The notes: a model not told the origin generated them from the sequence alone. A DNA stretch of 64,000 bases from Histoplasma ohiense (GCA_017607445.1 JAEVHH010000001.1:2666001-2730000); one strand, 5' to 3'. Positions 1-11,528 are shown, numbered from the stretch's first letter. Translations and numbers: made by a program.

Positions 1-246
1 TCGCTTTATTAGGAACGGTCCAGATTGTTTCTTATCGTAACCCAATAATAGTTTGTAGCTTCAGGAATCTTCAATTGATCCAAACAAATTTAATTCTTTT
101 TTAGAAAATGAAATCGAGGAAAGAGCCGTTGAATAGACAAACCCATACATTACACACATGGTACAGTTGAAAACAACACAGTAACAGGGAAAATGGAAAC
201 TATCATGGCCGTAATAAGCCTAAAATGAGGCACTCTCGGATATTGC
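1..246. other. 3' flank of BRR2, no gene seen
   Basis: AT-rich sequence downstream of the BRR2 stop codon on the minus strand. It should hold the BRR2 3' UTR and poly(A) region. No other coding potential is visible. Confidence 0.5.
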
Positions 247-3200
247 TTACTCCTCGTTGTTCTCTTCCTCCTCCTCATCCTCATCCATTCCCTCCGCAGC
301 CGTAATCTTGAACGAGGGGTCTTGGTCAACACCGACATAGCTATCGCTCATCAGAAATAGCGTTAACTCATGCTCACCAGGCGTCGGAACAATGTATTCT
401 AGTTTGAGTTGTAACTTTTTTCTAATCGTAATGCGTTTAGTGGCAAGGAGGCTGTTTGTCTTTTCTTCCCCAACAACAAGCCACCAGTTCTCCATCTTCT
501 GGCCCGGGTAGAACGGAGCAGATACAGTAGTATCCACTTCCTCGTCGTCCTCAACGTCCCGCTCAATCTTGATGTCGATATAAGCCGGTTCGCCGGCCGT
601 AATGTTTTCTTCGTCCAGAACAGTGAAATCGAGATCCATGTTGGGGTACTTGTTATTAGTAAATTCTGCTGCCTGCGCTAGCTGCTTATTGTCAAGACCC
701 AAACGCTTTACGAGGGATGCGTAGTCCTTGTTCTCCGACGGGTCCATAGCTTCCATGAACTCGAAGATGTCCTTGATTCTACGGGTGAAAAGCATGGTTA
801 GAAAACTGCGACTAGACTTGTGACCGCTGAAGGGAGGAACGTACTGGAACTCATTGGCCACTTTGATCGTATCAGGGCCGAAATGAGGAATTTGCTTCAA
901 CGGACTATCTCGGTCCCACATAGCCTGAACAACCATTTGTGACATTTCCATTGCATTCATGGCGTTCAAGTGGCCCTCGGAAGACAAGACATCTACACAA
1001 GCACTCAGGAGGTTTAAAACCTTTCCCACGATCATTTCTTGATCTTTGCCCAGATCAATCGGAAGCTGCATACGCGAGAAATGTGCCTGCAAAAGGACGA
1101 ATGCCTTGAAGTGTGGCGAGTCATAGACTGGTTGCGACATCTTGACTGGTACCCTGTCGTATACGCGACGGAGAATATGTTCTTCATGGCGTCGAACCTG
1201 TATCGTTTCAAACTCCGTTGCGGAAGTGACGATTTCAAGAATGCCCTTCAGTTTGGTTCTGGCTGATAGAGAAAGCAAGAACGTCTGCATGGTGATGAAC
1301 GAAATGTTGTAGTATGCAGCAATCATGGCCGCATTCAGTGGCGAAAGAGTGTCGTCTTCCTCATCTAGGTCGATGATCTTGGCTTCAGAGAGCTCCTTAA
1401 GCGTGCTTTCAACCAATTCTGAGAGGAACGTACTCAGACCTTCATGGCTCACATCAGTTAGGCCGTAGTAACTAGGATTTGCAAGGAGACGGCGATAGAA
1501 GTACGTGTATGTCATCCAATCAACAGCATCTTGAGTAGATGCAATTGTTCGAGTGCTGATCTCGGCGACAAACGCGTCGTGAAGATATATTTGCAGGTGG
1601 CTTTCTATTGGTAGTGCTTCATTGAGGAATTTCTTGTAGTAGTCCCGCTTGACGGCCGGAACCATGAGCACGCCTTTTCCACTGCTGTCTTCAAGAGGGC
1701 GAGAAGCTTTTCCGAACATTTGAAGTATTTCACTGATAGGATAGTCGATATATCGATGCTCTCGGCCATCAAAGAATTGGGTGTTCATGACAATAACAAG
1801 ATGTGCGTTGAAATTGATCTCCCAACAAACATCTCGAGACGCTAGCATTACTTGAATCGCACCAAGTTTGAAGAGATGCGTGACAATCCGTTTGTCACTG
1901 TTGCTGAGGGCTTCATGGTAATAGCCAATCCCGTGGGAAATAGATTCTGCCAGCGCTTGTTCGTCGATCCGTTTTAGCAAGGGCGAAATCTCTCCAATAT
2001 CGGCATGTAGGAACCTGTCCTCATCATCTGCAGCAATGCAAGCAGCCAACAAATCAAGAGCAGTTGAGCGAGTTTGTTTTCGCGTAGGTACAAACACTAG
2101 CGCTGGTTTATCAGGAGATAGTTGTAGTATCGACGTAAAGGCAGGTTTCGCCATCGCAAACATGAGAGACGGAAAATGGGGGATTGAGTAGGACTGAATG
2201 TGCAGTTCTAGTGGAACAGGACGCACGTGGGGGCTAAAGTTGTAAATGGTATGCTTCTTAGCTCCCAACCATTCCCCAATGTCGCGAGCATTGGACAGAG
2301 GGACACTCAGTCCAATCATCCGGAGTTCCTTTTCAGTTTGAAGGGCAATATAATGCATCCGTGAAACAACAACTTCGTAGATGTAGCCACCCTGACCGCC
2401 AAGCATGTGAAGTTCATCGGCAATAAAGAGTTCAACGGCTTGTACGTTCCTACGGCGCTGCCACTGCCGTGATAGGACATCCCACTGAATGGGAGTACCA
2501 AGTACTAGATCGGCTTGCTCAAGAATTTTCAAATCGGCAGTGGTTTCCCCTGTAAGTTTCAAAATGTTCTTGCCACCATTGAGATTGCTTAACCGGGTTT
2601 GCCAATCGGTCACACGGTGGTCAACCAATTCTTGGAAAGGAGCAATATAAACTGCTTTGCCAGGTGTGGATTTCGACCAGTGGTGAAGAAGAGCAAACTC
2701 CGCACAGACTGTTTTTCCACTCCCTGTCGGGGCTCCTATGAAAACATTATCATCTGTGTCGAACAACGACTTGAAGGTCTGTGTTTGGACCTTGTTAAAA
2801 TGGTCCCAGTGAGGATAGAGATTTTGATACTCAGGTCGTTTGAGGGCTTTGACTGGTACCCGCTGCATATCCAACAGTGGCGTATGAGCAGGGAAACGCT
2901 CTGGTAAAATAAGTTTCTGAAACGAAACAGGTATTTTTGTCTCCGAATGCATCCATCGATCCGAAACGAGCGAGATGAAATAATTTGGCGGCATCGGTTC
3001 CGTTATCGGCACAGTGAACTCAACTAAATGCTCATTCATTTCTGAAACCGCAAACTCTTTGCGAAGGATAAATTGGTCATGGAAAAGGATATCTTCGCCA
3101 TCACAATCCTCCACGATAATCCAGAAACTTTCTGCGACACCATGAAGATCATCGTCCCAGGTGAAATTAGGTGTTATTGTGAGTTCCACGCGCAGCATTG

Positions 3201-6200
3201 ACCGGGTCATTGGCTGAACCTGTGCCTGGACCTCTAGGCGCGGAAACTTCTCGACCAGGCCGCAAACTACTCTACCTGCCTTGGGAATTCCTAGTAACTC
3301 ACCCATCCGGGGGGGATCCAGGTCGAAATATGTTGACCAGGGGACGTCAATCCTTTCCGATTTTTGAACAATATCGCGGGGGCACGACGGAAACTGACGA
3401 AGTGGGGACATAGTAGGCCACATTCGCTTTTCTGCCATTTTGCAAAGGTTGAGGGCAGTTTTAGCCACGGAGGCCCAACCTCTCCTTAGCGCAATTTCGA
3501 AAATTGCTCGAAGGATACGGCCCGCAGACTGGGTGACATATACCATATCAGCCATTAACGCTAACCCCTCCAGTTTCAAGCGAGATATATAGGCTTGCAA
3601 GAGGACATTGATCTTTGCGTGAGGTTCCTCAATGCTTTCTTTCACTGGGATTGGGACACGACCAAGTAACTTCGCTAGTTCCAACTTTTCGTCCTGTCGA
3701 ACTGGAATATATTTGAACTCATCGCTGAGAGCGAATATACGGAAAAGCTCGATTGTAGACACCATGGGTTGAAGGTGGTAGTTGTATGTACTCATGGAAC
3801 TATGCGTGATGTAATAATGTGAAGCGATACGACCAAGTTCAGTAGATTGGAGTCTTCCCAACTTTTTATCATACTTGACCAGGTTAGCCTTTTCAAGAAC
3901 GGTTGCCGCAGAATGGATGAGATCCACTCGTCGTTGTTCAAGGGCTTCATCATTTTCATAATCAGTTCCAACACTGTAGAGACCAGGGGATCGAAGCATT
4001 CGGACAAATAAGTAGGTGTAGCCAAGCCAATCAACTCCCTCATCGCGATTGCGTACATTTCCGAGCACAATTTCTGCATTTAGATTATCTGCGAGCTTGC
4101 TCATCAACTGACTTTCAATAGGAAGTTGCTGATTAAGCAAGGATAGGTAATATTGCATTTCGGTCTGAGACGTAATGATGATTCCCTCCCCAAACGTATC
4201 ATATTGCGGCCGACCCGCACGGCCAAGCATCTGTAGCACATCTTGAGGACTCAACTCAACCCAGCTACCTTTCTCCGGCGAGTACACCTGCGTTCCCTTG
4301 ATAATGACTGTGTGGGCTGGAAGATTGACACCCCACGCAAGGGTGGCAGTACAGACAAGAACTTGCAAACTACCGTCGGCGAAGAGCTCTTGAACGGACG
4401 TGCGATCGGCCAAACTCATCCCAGCATGATGTATACCAAAGCCGTAGGGCATGAGGTCCTTTAACGCGGGGTCGTTGACCGCATCTGCTTCTTCCGCCAG
4501 AATGGCCCGACTGGCTGCGTCACTTCTCAAAATTTGGCCAATGGTTTCCATCTCAACAGCTTTGTCTCGAATGTACCTGGCTGTCTTTGCCGTTTCTTTT
4601 CTCGAGTGAACGAAAATTAGCATCTGATTTTTATTTGTACCAACTTGCTCAAGAACTTTGGTATAGCAAACATCGTTCATGGTTTTCAATTGTTTTATAG
4701 CCTTTTTGTCAGTCACACCAATAAACTCTTGCTTCAGTGGACATGGTCGGTATGAACCATCGAAGTGGAAAAGGGCATTGATCGGATCAACGCGCAGGAA
4801 GCTGCCCACGTCACGATAATTAGGTAGTGTGGCGCTAAGTCCAATGAGCCGTACTGGGTCGCCCGTTTGTTCAATTTTACGAATCGTCCTGCTCACTATA
4901 CTTTCCAAGACGGGCCCTCGGTCGTCATGGAGCAAGTGGATTTCATCTATGATTATAAGCCGTACAAGGCGTGTATAGCTAGTGTCAGTCGCTTTTCTCG
5001 TGATAACATCCCATTTCTCAGGTGTGGTGACAATAATCTGCGTATCGGCTATTTGCTGTTTGGTGAGTTGCCGGTCACCCGTGAGCTCCGAGACGCGAAT
5101 ACCGTAAGGCTTCAACCTCTCGCCGAAATTTCCAACTTGCTCCTGGACAAGCGCTTTCAATGGTGCGATGTAGACAATTTTGAAGTCATCCAACATGATT
5201 TCGCCAGTCTCGTGGTTCCGATTTTTCCCAATTTCACGTAGTATTGTAAGCATGGCGACATTGGTTTTACCAGAGCCTGTTGGGGCACACACGAGCATGT
5301 TACCATCATCGTTGAAGGCCGTCGGGAAACATTTTGTTTGGATGCGGTTGAGCTTTTGGGAGTTCCTAAAACCGGCACGTGCCCAATCTGGAAGATCTGA
5401 AATGGGAATAAGACGCTCACTTGGATCTTTCTTTGGTTTGGGAGCTGGGACGTGAATTTCTTCATATCCTTTAAAAGTTCTTTTTGTTGAACCTTGTGGC
5501 AATTTGACATTTGGGTTAGTCATTAGGTGATTTCCTTGATCAAACACGAGATTGTCGAGATTGATGAGCTTTCTGGGCTGAAGTCCACCCCCTTGAACAC
5601 CATCTTTTGGCTTGGATTCAGCTTCGTCTGGTTTGGACCCTGGAATATCAATGTCCATTAAGTCAACCTTCATCTTTTTACCCGGTCGGTCAGCTGCAGC
5701 ATCTCGAGGCGCCTTGCCATGCAGTTCATCCAAAATATCGCGATGACCAGCCTCAATCATTTCCTTTTCAATTACGGCTTTGGCATCCGCATCCTCCGCC
5801 GCCCGTCTCCATTTGGTCACCCAGACAACTCTATCCCGGTTCGTAATGAGCTTTCCCACTAGATCCGGGTAATCGTAATCAAAAAGTTCCATCAGGTCAT
5901 TTTCGACATCACGAAGTTGTTTTTCATTGCCGTCCTCTGATTTTCCGTCCATCATCCGCAAGGCCTCCTGAGTCTTTTCTTGTTGTATGTGCGCGTCACT
6001 ATAAATCGATCCAATCTCTCGCTGGAGCCAATATGCATCGATTTCGCGGACTGGGACGAGATTGGCGCTATCTTTAGTTTTATCATCACGAGATGCTTCC
6101 ACAGCGCCATCGATTATTATTTCTTCGCCAGGTGTTCCCGCCTCGTCCCTTTCGGCTACGGAACCGCCAGCGGTTGCAACCTCCTCTAAACCGGGTTGAT

Positions 6201-6978
6201 CCTCTTCATCAGACATGTCCTCATCGGATGGCTCATCAGCATCTCGAACCTCGCGAGCCATATTATCTTCGTCTTCGTCCGATTCATCGAAAACCACGGC
6301 TACACCCTGCCTCTCATCCAACTCTTCTCCATCCTGTACACCCTCTGCACCGCCCTCCATATTTTCATTTTCATCTTGCGCATCGTAATCTGTGATTTTT
6401 TTCCCTAGATTGACCAGTTCATTGAATTCCTTCGCTCCCATAGAGCTTCCAAGTAGATCATCAATCTCCTTTTTTTTATCAAAGTCTTTCATATTTTCAT
6501 CTTTCAAGAGTTCCAGTACAGCATCTGCAGCACTTCGAATGACTTCGTGAGACACGTCTCCTAGGTGATTGACAGTCATGGTAAGGATCAAATCATAGGT
6601 TGCTCTTGTCGCAGGAGTCCTCGGTCGATATTTTAGGCCTTCGATGAGCGCATCCGCTGCTGACAAAATACCCACGCCCCTCAACTGTGTTTGCTCCTCC
6701 CTCTTTCGTTTTCGCTGTTCCCGCCGCAACACATCTTCGCCTTCTCTAATTGCGCCTCGTTCGACATTCTTTGGGGTAACTGGGGCTTTCTTGATCTTTG
6801 TAGCATCCGCACCTGAGGCTCGCGTGCCCATATCCTTGATATTAATGCGACCCGCAAGAGACTCCGGATCGCCAGTAACCTCATCTGTTCGGCGAGTTAC
6901 AAAACGACGGTCCGCCTGGAGAACCAGGTTGGACATCGCCGAATATTTGTACTGCGAAACATTATTCGGATCCGCCAT
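247..6978 (-). CDS. BRR2: Pre-mRNA-splicing helicase BRR2 (U5 snRNP, Ski2-like)
   Basis: Single uninterrupted reading frame of 2243 aa, close to the usual length of Brr2 (about 2,160-2,250 aa). Brr2 is the ATP-dependent RNA helicase of the U5 snRNP that unwinds U4/U6 during spliceosome activation. Two helicase cassettes are visible. The first has Walker A APTGSGKT near residue 563, DEIH near 678, SAT, and a GRAGRP motif VI. The second has APTGSGKT near residue 1419 but altered downstream motifs: DELH near 1521, SVPLS in place of SAT, and GKASRP in place of GRAGRP. This matches the known inactive regulatory second cassette. Each cassette is followed by a Sec63-like region. The N-terminal 450 residues are acidic and charged, and the C-terminus ends in an acidic tail. 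The start is ATG at 6976-6978. It is divergent from MSH1, with 373 bp between the starts. Confidence 0.97.
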   Translation of the reverse strand: MADPNNVSQYKYSAMSNLVLQADRRFVTRRTDEVTGDPESLAGRINIKDMGTRASGADATKIKKAPVTPKNVERGAIREGEDVLRREQRKRKREEQTQLRGVGILSAADALIEGLKYRPRTPATRATYDLILTMTVNHLGDVSHEVIRSAADAVLELLKDENMKDFDKKKEIDDLLGSSMGAKEFNELVNLGKKITDYDAQDENENMEGGAEGVQDGEELDERQGVAVVFDESDEDEDNMAREVRDADEPSDEDMSDEEDQPGLEEVATAGGSVAERDEAGTPGEEIIIDGAVEASRDDKTKDSANLVPVREIDAYWLQREIGSIYSDAHIQQEKTQEALRMMDGKSEDGNEKQLRDVENDLMELFDYDYPDLVGKLITNRDRVVWVTKWRRAAEDADAKAVIEKEMIEAGHRDILDELHGKAPRDAAADRPGKKMKVDLMDIDIPGSKPDEAESKPKDGVQGGGLQPRKLINLDNLVFDQGNHLMTNPNVKLPQGSTKRTFKGYEEIHVPAPKPKKDPSERLIPISDLPDWARAGFRNSQKLNRIQTKCFPTAFNDDGNMLVCAPTGSGKTNVAMLTILREIGKNRNHETGEIMLDDFKIVYIAPLKALVQEQVGNFGERLKPYGIRVSELTGDRQLTKQQIADTQIIVTTPEKWDVITRKATDTSYTRLVRLIIIDEIHLLHDDRGPVLESIVSRTIRKIEQTGDPVRLIGLSATLPNYRDVGSFLRVDPINALFHFDGSYRPCPLKQEFIGVTDKKAIKQLKTMNDVCYTKVLEQVGTNKNQMLIFVHSRKETAKTARYIRDKAVEMETIGQILRSDAASRAILAEEADAVNDPALKDLMPYGFGIHHAGMSLADRTSVQELFADGSLQVLVCTATLAWGVNLPAHTVIIKGTQVYSPEKGSWVELSPQDVLQMLGRAGRPQYDTFGEGIIITSQTEMQYYLSLLNQQLPIESQLMSKLADNLNAEIVLGNVRNRDEGVDWLGYTYLFVRMLRSPGLYSVGTDYENDEALEQRRVDLIHSAATVLEKANLVKYDKKLGRLQSTELGRIASHYYITHSSMSTYNYHLQPMVSTIELFRIFALSDEFKYIPVRQDEKLELAKLLGRVPIPVKESIEEPHAKINVLLQAYISRLKLEGLALMADMVYVTQSAGRILRAIFEIALRRGWASVAKTALNLCKMAEKRMWPTMSPLRQFPSCPRDIVQKSERIDVPWSTYFDLDPPRMGELLGIPKAGRVVCGLVEKFPRLEVQAQVQPMTRSMLRVELTITPNFTWDDDLHGVAESFWIIVEDCDGEDILFHDQFILRKEFAVSEMNEHLVEFTVPITEPMPPNYFISLVSDRWMHSETKIPVSFQKLILPERFPAHTPLLDMQRVPVKALKRPEYQNLYPHWDHFNKVQTQTFKSLFDTDDNVFIGAPTGSGKTVCAEFALLHHWSKSTPGKAVYIAPFQELVDHRVTDWQTRLSNLNGGKNILKLTGETTADLKILEQADLVLGTPIQWDVLSRQWQRRRNVQAVELFIADELHMLGGQGGYIYEVVVSRMHYIALQTEKELRMIGLSVPLSNARDIGEWLGAKKHTIYNFSPHVRPVPLELHIQSYSIPHFPSLMFAMAKPAFTSILQLSPDKPALVFVPTRKQTRSTALDLLAACIAADDEDRFLHADIGEISPLLKRIDEQALAESISHGIGYYHEALSNSDKRIVTHLFKLGAIQVMLASRDVCWEINFNAHLVIVMNTQFFDGREHRYIDYPISEILQMFGKASRPLEDSSGKGVLMVPAVKRDYYKKFLNEALPIESHLQIYLHDAFVAEISTRTIASTQDAVDWMTYTYFYRRLLANPSYYGLTDVSHEGLSTFLSELVESTLKELSEAKIIDLDEEDDTLSPLNAAMIAAYYNISFITMQTFLLSLSARTKLKGILEIVTSATEFETIQVRRHEEHILRRVYDRVPVKMSQPVYDSPHFKAFVLLQAHFSRMQLPIDLGKDQEMIVGKVLNLLSACVDVLSSEGHLNAMNAMEMSQMVVQAMWDRDSPLKQIPHFGPDTIKVANEFQYVPPFSGHKSSRSFLTMLFTRRIKDIFEFMEAMDPSENKDYASLVKRLGLDNKQLAQAAEFTNNKYPNMDLDFTVLDEENITAGEPAYIDIKIERDVEDDEEVDTTVSAPFYPGQKMENWWLVVGEEKTNSLLATKRITIRKKLQLKLEYIVPTPGEHELTLFLMSDSYVGVDQDPSFKITAAEGMDEDEEEEENNEE

Positions 6979-7351
6979 CTTGACCGCTGTACTGGGTTAT
7001 TATTCAGAGATGCTCTTTTCTCGCCGGAAAACCGTAGCTTTATGAAATATGCCGTAAAAGTCTGCGAATGCCTGCAGGCAGAAACCGGAATAAAGGTAAT
7101 TCAGGAATCAGGCCGCATCTTTTAGAATAGGATGCGAAGTTCAGGCTCGAGAATGCTCGATTCGCAGATGTTGAATGCCGTAAGAGAGCGGTTAAAGAGT
7201 CGAAAATCTGTCGAACCGTGAAGCTTTGATGCTGGTCGCTGCTTAGGGCCAAAAAGGGACTAGTGAGCCTTAGACAACCACTACGCGGCAACGCTGTAAA
7301 GAAAACGCGAGGGGAGATGATGCAGCAACGACAATTTGGATATGGTAGATA
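6979..7351. promoter_or_regulatory. Shared divergent promoter region of BRR2 and MSH1
   Basis: This 373-bp gap separates two divergent ATGs and must carry both promoters and 5' UTRs. On the MSH1 side it holds two short upstream ORFs (ATGs at 7317 and 7342) next to the main start. No TATA box stands out. Confidence 0.5.
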
Positions 7352-10300
7352 ATGCCAATTAACATTGGACGACAGTTGAGACGCCCTCTATTGCCAATTC
7401 ACTCGTGTTGTACCCCTGTCCGAAATGCTTCCCAGCATCCATTTTTGCGCCGGGGATGGCTTCCCCTGGAGCTCAATCGCGGCGCAAAGCGAAAATCTAC
7501 AGTCAAACTTCAGGATCTTCCACAAGGACGCTTAGAACCAATGGATCCATATCCTCTTTCCGTTGACGATGCTCCTCAGTATCCAACGGTGATACAGGGG
7601 GCCAAAAACAATATGCTAAAGTTTAAAAACTGTGTACTGCTTACGAGAGTAGGGAACTTTTACGAGGTATGTATGCCTATTTCCCTGACCTGTTGAAGAA
7701 CTAGTAGTGATTTGTACTCTCTTATTACAGCTCTATTTTGAACAAGCCGAGGAATACGCTACTCTGTTGAATTTGAAACTCGCCCAAAAGAAAACAAGCG
7801 CGGGAGCTGTGCCAATGGCTGGATTTCCCTTTTTCCAACTGGATCGTTTTCTTAAAATACTCGTCCAGGACTTTAACAAATACGTTGCCATTAGTGAGGA
7901 ATTTGCCAACAATGTTGTTGGTAAAGCGAAGTCCGGGGGGTTGCAATTCGACCGTAAAGTCGCTAGAATCGTTACACCAGGAACATTGATAGACGAGAAA
8001 TTTATGGATCCTTACGAGAATAACTTTCTACTCTCAATATATCTAGCCACAGTTCGCTCAGAAGATACGGAAATAGTGTCACCGGAACAGCATTCCTCTA
8101 TTTCATCTTCGCAACCCATTGGCCTCTCTTGGCTAGACTTATCAACGGGTGACTTCTTTACCCAGCAGACCACTGCGCAAATGCTCCCCTCTGCCCTAGC
8201 CAGGATCAGTGCCAGGGAGATAGTGATAGATCAGAATGTTGGAGCAAAAATTAGACAAGAACTACAAGCTGTTGTTGGACAAGATAAGCAGCATCTGATA
8301 ACTTCGTTTCGTTGTCCAAGTGAGATGAAGACTTTATCAGAGTGGGGTTCCATTTTTGAGTCGTCAATTCCTCCTGAGGTGGCTTCCACGTTCACTGCGG
8401 AAGAAACAGCGGCTTGTAATATATTGCTGGAATATGTCCAAGTTCAAACACAGGGAGTGAAGATGAAACTTCAAGCGCCACGCCGCAAGCATCTAGATGA
8501 GTCCATGTCTATTGACCGTAATAGCCTAAGAGGGCTTGAGATTTTAGAAACTGCTCGAGACGGGCTTGGAAAAGGGAGTCTTCTCCATGCTGTGCGGCGT
8601 ACTTCCACTAAAAGTGGAGCTCGACTGCTCAGGGACAGGCTGAGTATGGATCTTTCGTCCCTCCTGGTTAGGTTTCCTGATATGCTAATAAGGCTTTCCA
8701 GCTTCGCCTTCCGCTTCGTTACATGTTATCAATGAGCGACTTGATTTAGTTTCCAAGTTCCTTGACGATGAAGACCTACGCCAAAATGTAATTCTCCTCC
8801 TTAAACGCAGTTTCGACGCTCAACGGCTAGTTCAAAAATTTTCATTGGGCAGGGGGGATCCGGACGACCTCATTTGTCTCTCGAAATCAATCCAAGCGTC
8901 ACAAGAAATAAAATCCGTTTTACTCCGTAATGTCAATATGTCTTCTGATCAATGTTCCGATCGAGAATCCAGCCATAATGTGACAAGCAGTTTGCACTCC
9001 ATGCTCGATCGTCTAAATTTCGATGGTCCCGAGGCCCTTTCACAAAGTATACTCGCCGCAATAGATGAAGAGGGGCTCCTGCAAAAACAAAGAATCGAAG
9101 ATGATGCTGCTGCAGATGTTGCAGCTCTCGCTCAAGAAGTGATTTTGAACGAAGGGTCTTCGGAAGACCTAGCAGCTATACCTAAGCATGCCAGAGGACA
9201 ACGAAGTGGTAGGCAGAAGGAATCGAACTGCACCGAGGAGGTAAATAAAACCACATGGATCATGCGCCGTGATGCAAGTAGGAATTTGCGGAAGTTGCAC
9301 GATGCTCTTGATCTCCTTGCAGTGGAAAAGTCCGAACTAACAAAGAAGTTGCGTGAGGCAGCTGGAACCGATAACTTAAATCTCAAGTGGACACCTGGGC
9401 TTGGCCATATTGTCCACATGAAGGGAGTAAAGGCATCTCGACAGTCAGTCGAAGCGTTGGGAGCAACGCGAACTGTCTCTTCCTCAAAATCGACACGTTC
9501 CTTTTATCTAAGTTCCTGGTCACAGTTGGGAGCCAGAATAGATGATGCAAAATTCCACATACTATCTGAAGAACAGCGCATCTTCGAAGAATTACGTCAA
9601 GCAGTGATTTTGAATCTTGTGAAATTACGCCGAAATACCGCCGTCTTGGACGAACTCGATGTTGCATGTTCATTCGCCCGCCTTGCTGAAGAACAACAGA
9701 TGGTGAGGCCCGTCGTCAACAACAGCAAGTGCCACAAAATAGTGGGTGGCAGACATCCGACAGTTAAACTTGGGCTTGAAGAACAAGGGCGCCCTTTCGT
9801 TAGCAATGACTGTTTCATTGGGGAACAGGAACGGATATGGCTCATAACGGGCCCGAATATGGGCGGTAAAAGTACCTTTTTGCGACAAAATGCCCTCATT
9901 ACGATTCTTGCGCAGGTGGGTTCGTTCGTGCCAGCGGAATACGCAGAGATTGGCCTCGTGGATCAGATATTCAGCCGCATTGGTGCTGCAGACGATCTCT
10001 TCCGAGATCAATCCACATTTATGGTGGAAATGTTAGAAACGGCGACAATTTTGAAAAGTGCTACAACACGTTCCTTCGTGATCATGGACGAAGTTGGCCG
10101 GGGGACGACGCCAGAGGATGGAACCGCAGTGGGATTTGCATGTCTGCACCATCTCCATAACATCAATCAGTGCCGCACTTTGTTCGCCACACACTTCCAT
10201 GCACTGGCGGACATGACCGCTCAATATGAGCATTTGGGTCGGTATTGCACAGACATAAAGGAGGACTCCTCAGGGTCCTTTTCTTTTGTACACAAATTGA

Positions 10301-10473
10301 GAAGGGGCGTAAATCGCGAGTCCCATGCTCTGAAAGTCGCACGACTCGCAGATCTCCCGGATGTTGCGATTGACGTTGCGAAGGATGTATTGCGCAAAAT
10401 GTCCGATAGTGGAAGTCTTCAATCAAATGGGCCAGCCTCAGCTCGTGATAGAGCTACTCAGGGGCGCTCGTGA
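7352..10473 (+). CDS. MSH1: Mitochondrial DNA mismatch repair protein MSH1 (MutS family)
   Basis: Three exons: 7352-7666, 7731-8643 and 8702-10473, giving 999 aa. MSH1 is the mitochondrial MutS homologue that binds mismatches and protects mtDNA. The first ~60 residues are rich in Arg and poor in acidic residues, as in a matrix-targeting presequence. The mismatch-binding F-x-E motif (GNFYELYFEQA, near residue 102) is conserved and lies exactly across intron 1. Intron 2 (58 nt) was chosen because joining at 8643/8702 restores the MutS core motif RLTSPSA...INERLDLV. The ATPase has Walker A GPNMGGKST near residue 793, then DDLFRDQSTFMVEM, and Walker B VIMDEVGRGT near 867. The last ~40 residues are low complexity. 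The start codon overlaps the stop of an upstream ORF. The downstream neighbour is convergent, 152 bp away. Confidence 0.95.
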
Positions 10474-10625
10474 TATATAGATTTTTGTGATACTCGTTTT
10501 ATACCTCTCACTTTCTATCTCAAGTTATGGTCATGATTATTCAATTGCCTCCGAGATACTCAGCCGCGTTAACAATGTGAAATCCGACTAGCCGAAAATT
10601 TACTGGTCATACACCAAATTATCGC

Positions 10626-11528
10626 TCATAGTTTAGCCACCTCATCTTCGTACTCCTCCATCTCCCTAATATCCACATCCACATCCACATCAACAACAAG
10701 TCCCTCCTCAAAGGTGACCTCCTCACAATCATCCTCCGCAATCCCATTCATAAACTGCACCACCACGAAATCAACCCGACGCCTCCCCACCACCACCATT
10801 GGCGCATGCCACGTGCCAGTCCCATACGTCACCGCTTGGCCACCATGCGCAATGAACGCTTTCATATTCCGTATATCCGGCGGGTCGCGAATGAGAACCT
10901 GCTCCTTGCAACCCTGAGCATTGACAACCGTAGCCTGTGCCGTCTGGCCATGCAACGACGGCGCCACGATCACTAAGTAACTTGCGCTAGGATTCTCATC
11001 ATCGCCATCGTTATTGTCATTACGAGTTCCCGTAGACAGCGATTTATTCCCATTATTTCGCCGTTTTCTATTCACAGCAGGTGGCACACCAAGCGGAATA
11101 AAAGTCTGCGTAGTATACGGGTGTCGCTCCAGAATCTTAACGTCAAAACAGCCACTGGCAAACTTCCGCCCCTGGCCCCCCCGCCTCCTCAATGCCCGCG
11201 GGAAACATGAGAACATGCTCATGCGTGGATCCGCGTCCTTCCCGCTTCCTTGGGTTTCAGGGCATTTGCATTGGTTGTAGCTATTCTGGAATACGGAGAT
11301 GGGGCTGTATTTCAACGCAGTGGATTGGTTGGCGAGGATGGGAGGAGGGAAATCGGATGAATTGGAATTAGCGTTGGCCAGAGAGGGGAGGGAGGAGGCA
11401 GGAGGCGCGCGGGTGAGGGTTGCTGGTAATGGGCTGGATATGGCGGTGCCGAAAGCTTGAAACGAGGATTGGGCGAGAGGGGAGGTGGAAATTGTTAATA
11501 TTGAAGTGGGGAGAATCGGAGGAGGCAT
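10626..11528 (-). CDS. DAL3: Ureidoglycolate lyase (allantoin degradation)
   Basis: Intronless, 300 aa. It matches the ureidoglycolate lyase/hydrolase family (yeast Dal3), which splits ureidoglycolate to glyoxylate and urea, the last step of allantoin use as nitrogen source. Family features seen: the N-terminal AFGTAI stretch, the central 'FSCFPR...' and 'LERHPYTTQTFIPLG' segments, and the C-terminal core with YGTGTWHAPMVVV followed by VVQFMNGIAEDDCEEV. A low-complexity Asn/Asp insert sits before the 'YLVIVAP' strand, which makes the protein longer than bacterial versions. It is convergent with MSH1. No other allantoin-pathway gene lies in the window, so a cluster is not indicated. The start is ATG 11526-11528. 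Confidence 0.85.
   Translation of the reverse strand: MPPPILPTSILTISTSPLAQSSFQAFGTAISSPLPATLTRAPPASSLPSLANANSNSSDFPPPILANQSTALKYSPISVFQNSYNQCKCPETQGSGKDADPRMSMFSCFPRALRRRGGQGRKFASGCFDVKILERHPYTTQTFIPLGVPPAVNRKRRNNGNKSLSTGTRNDNNDGDDENPSASYLVIVAPSLHGQTAQATVVNAQGCKEQVLIRDPPDIRNMKAFIAHGGQAVTYGTGTWHAPMVVVGRRRVDFVVVQFMNGIAEDDCEEVTFEEGLVVDVDVDVDIREMEEYEDEVAKL

Noticed and set aside
8667..8701. Alternative 35-nt intron 2 in MSH1 (donor gttagg)
   Set aside because: Too short for a fungal intron and joins in the wrong place; the 58-nt intron 8644-8701 gives the conserved RLTSPSA motif.
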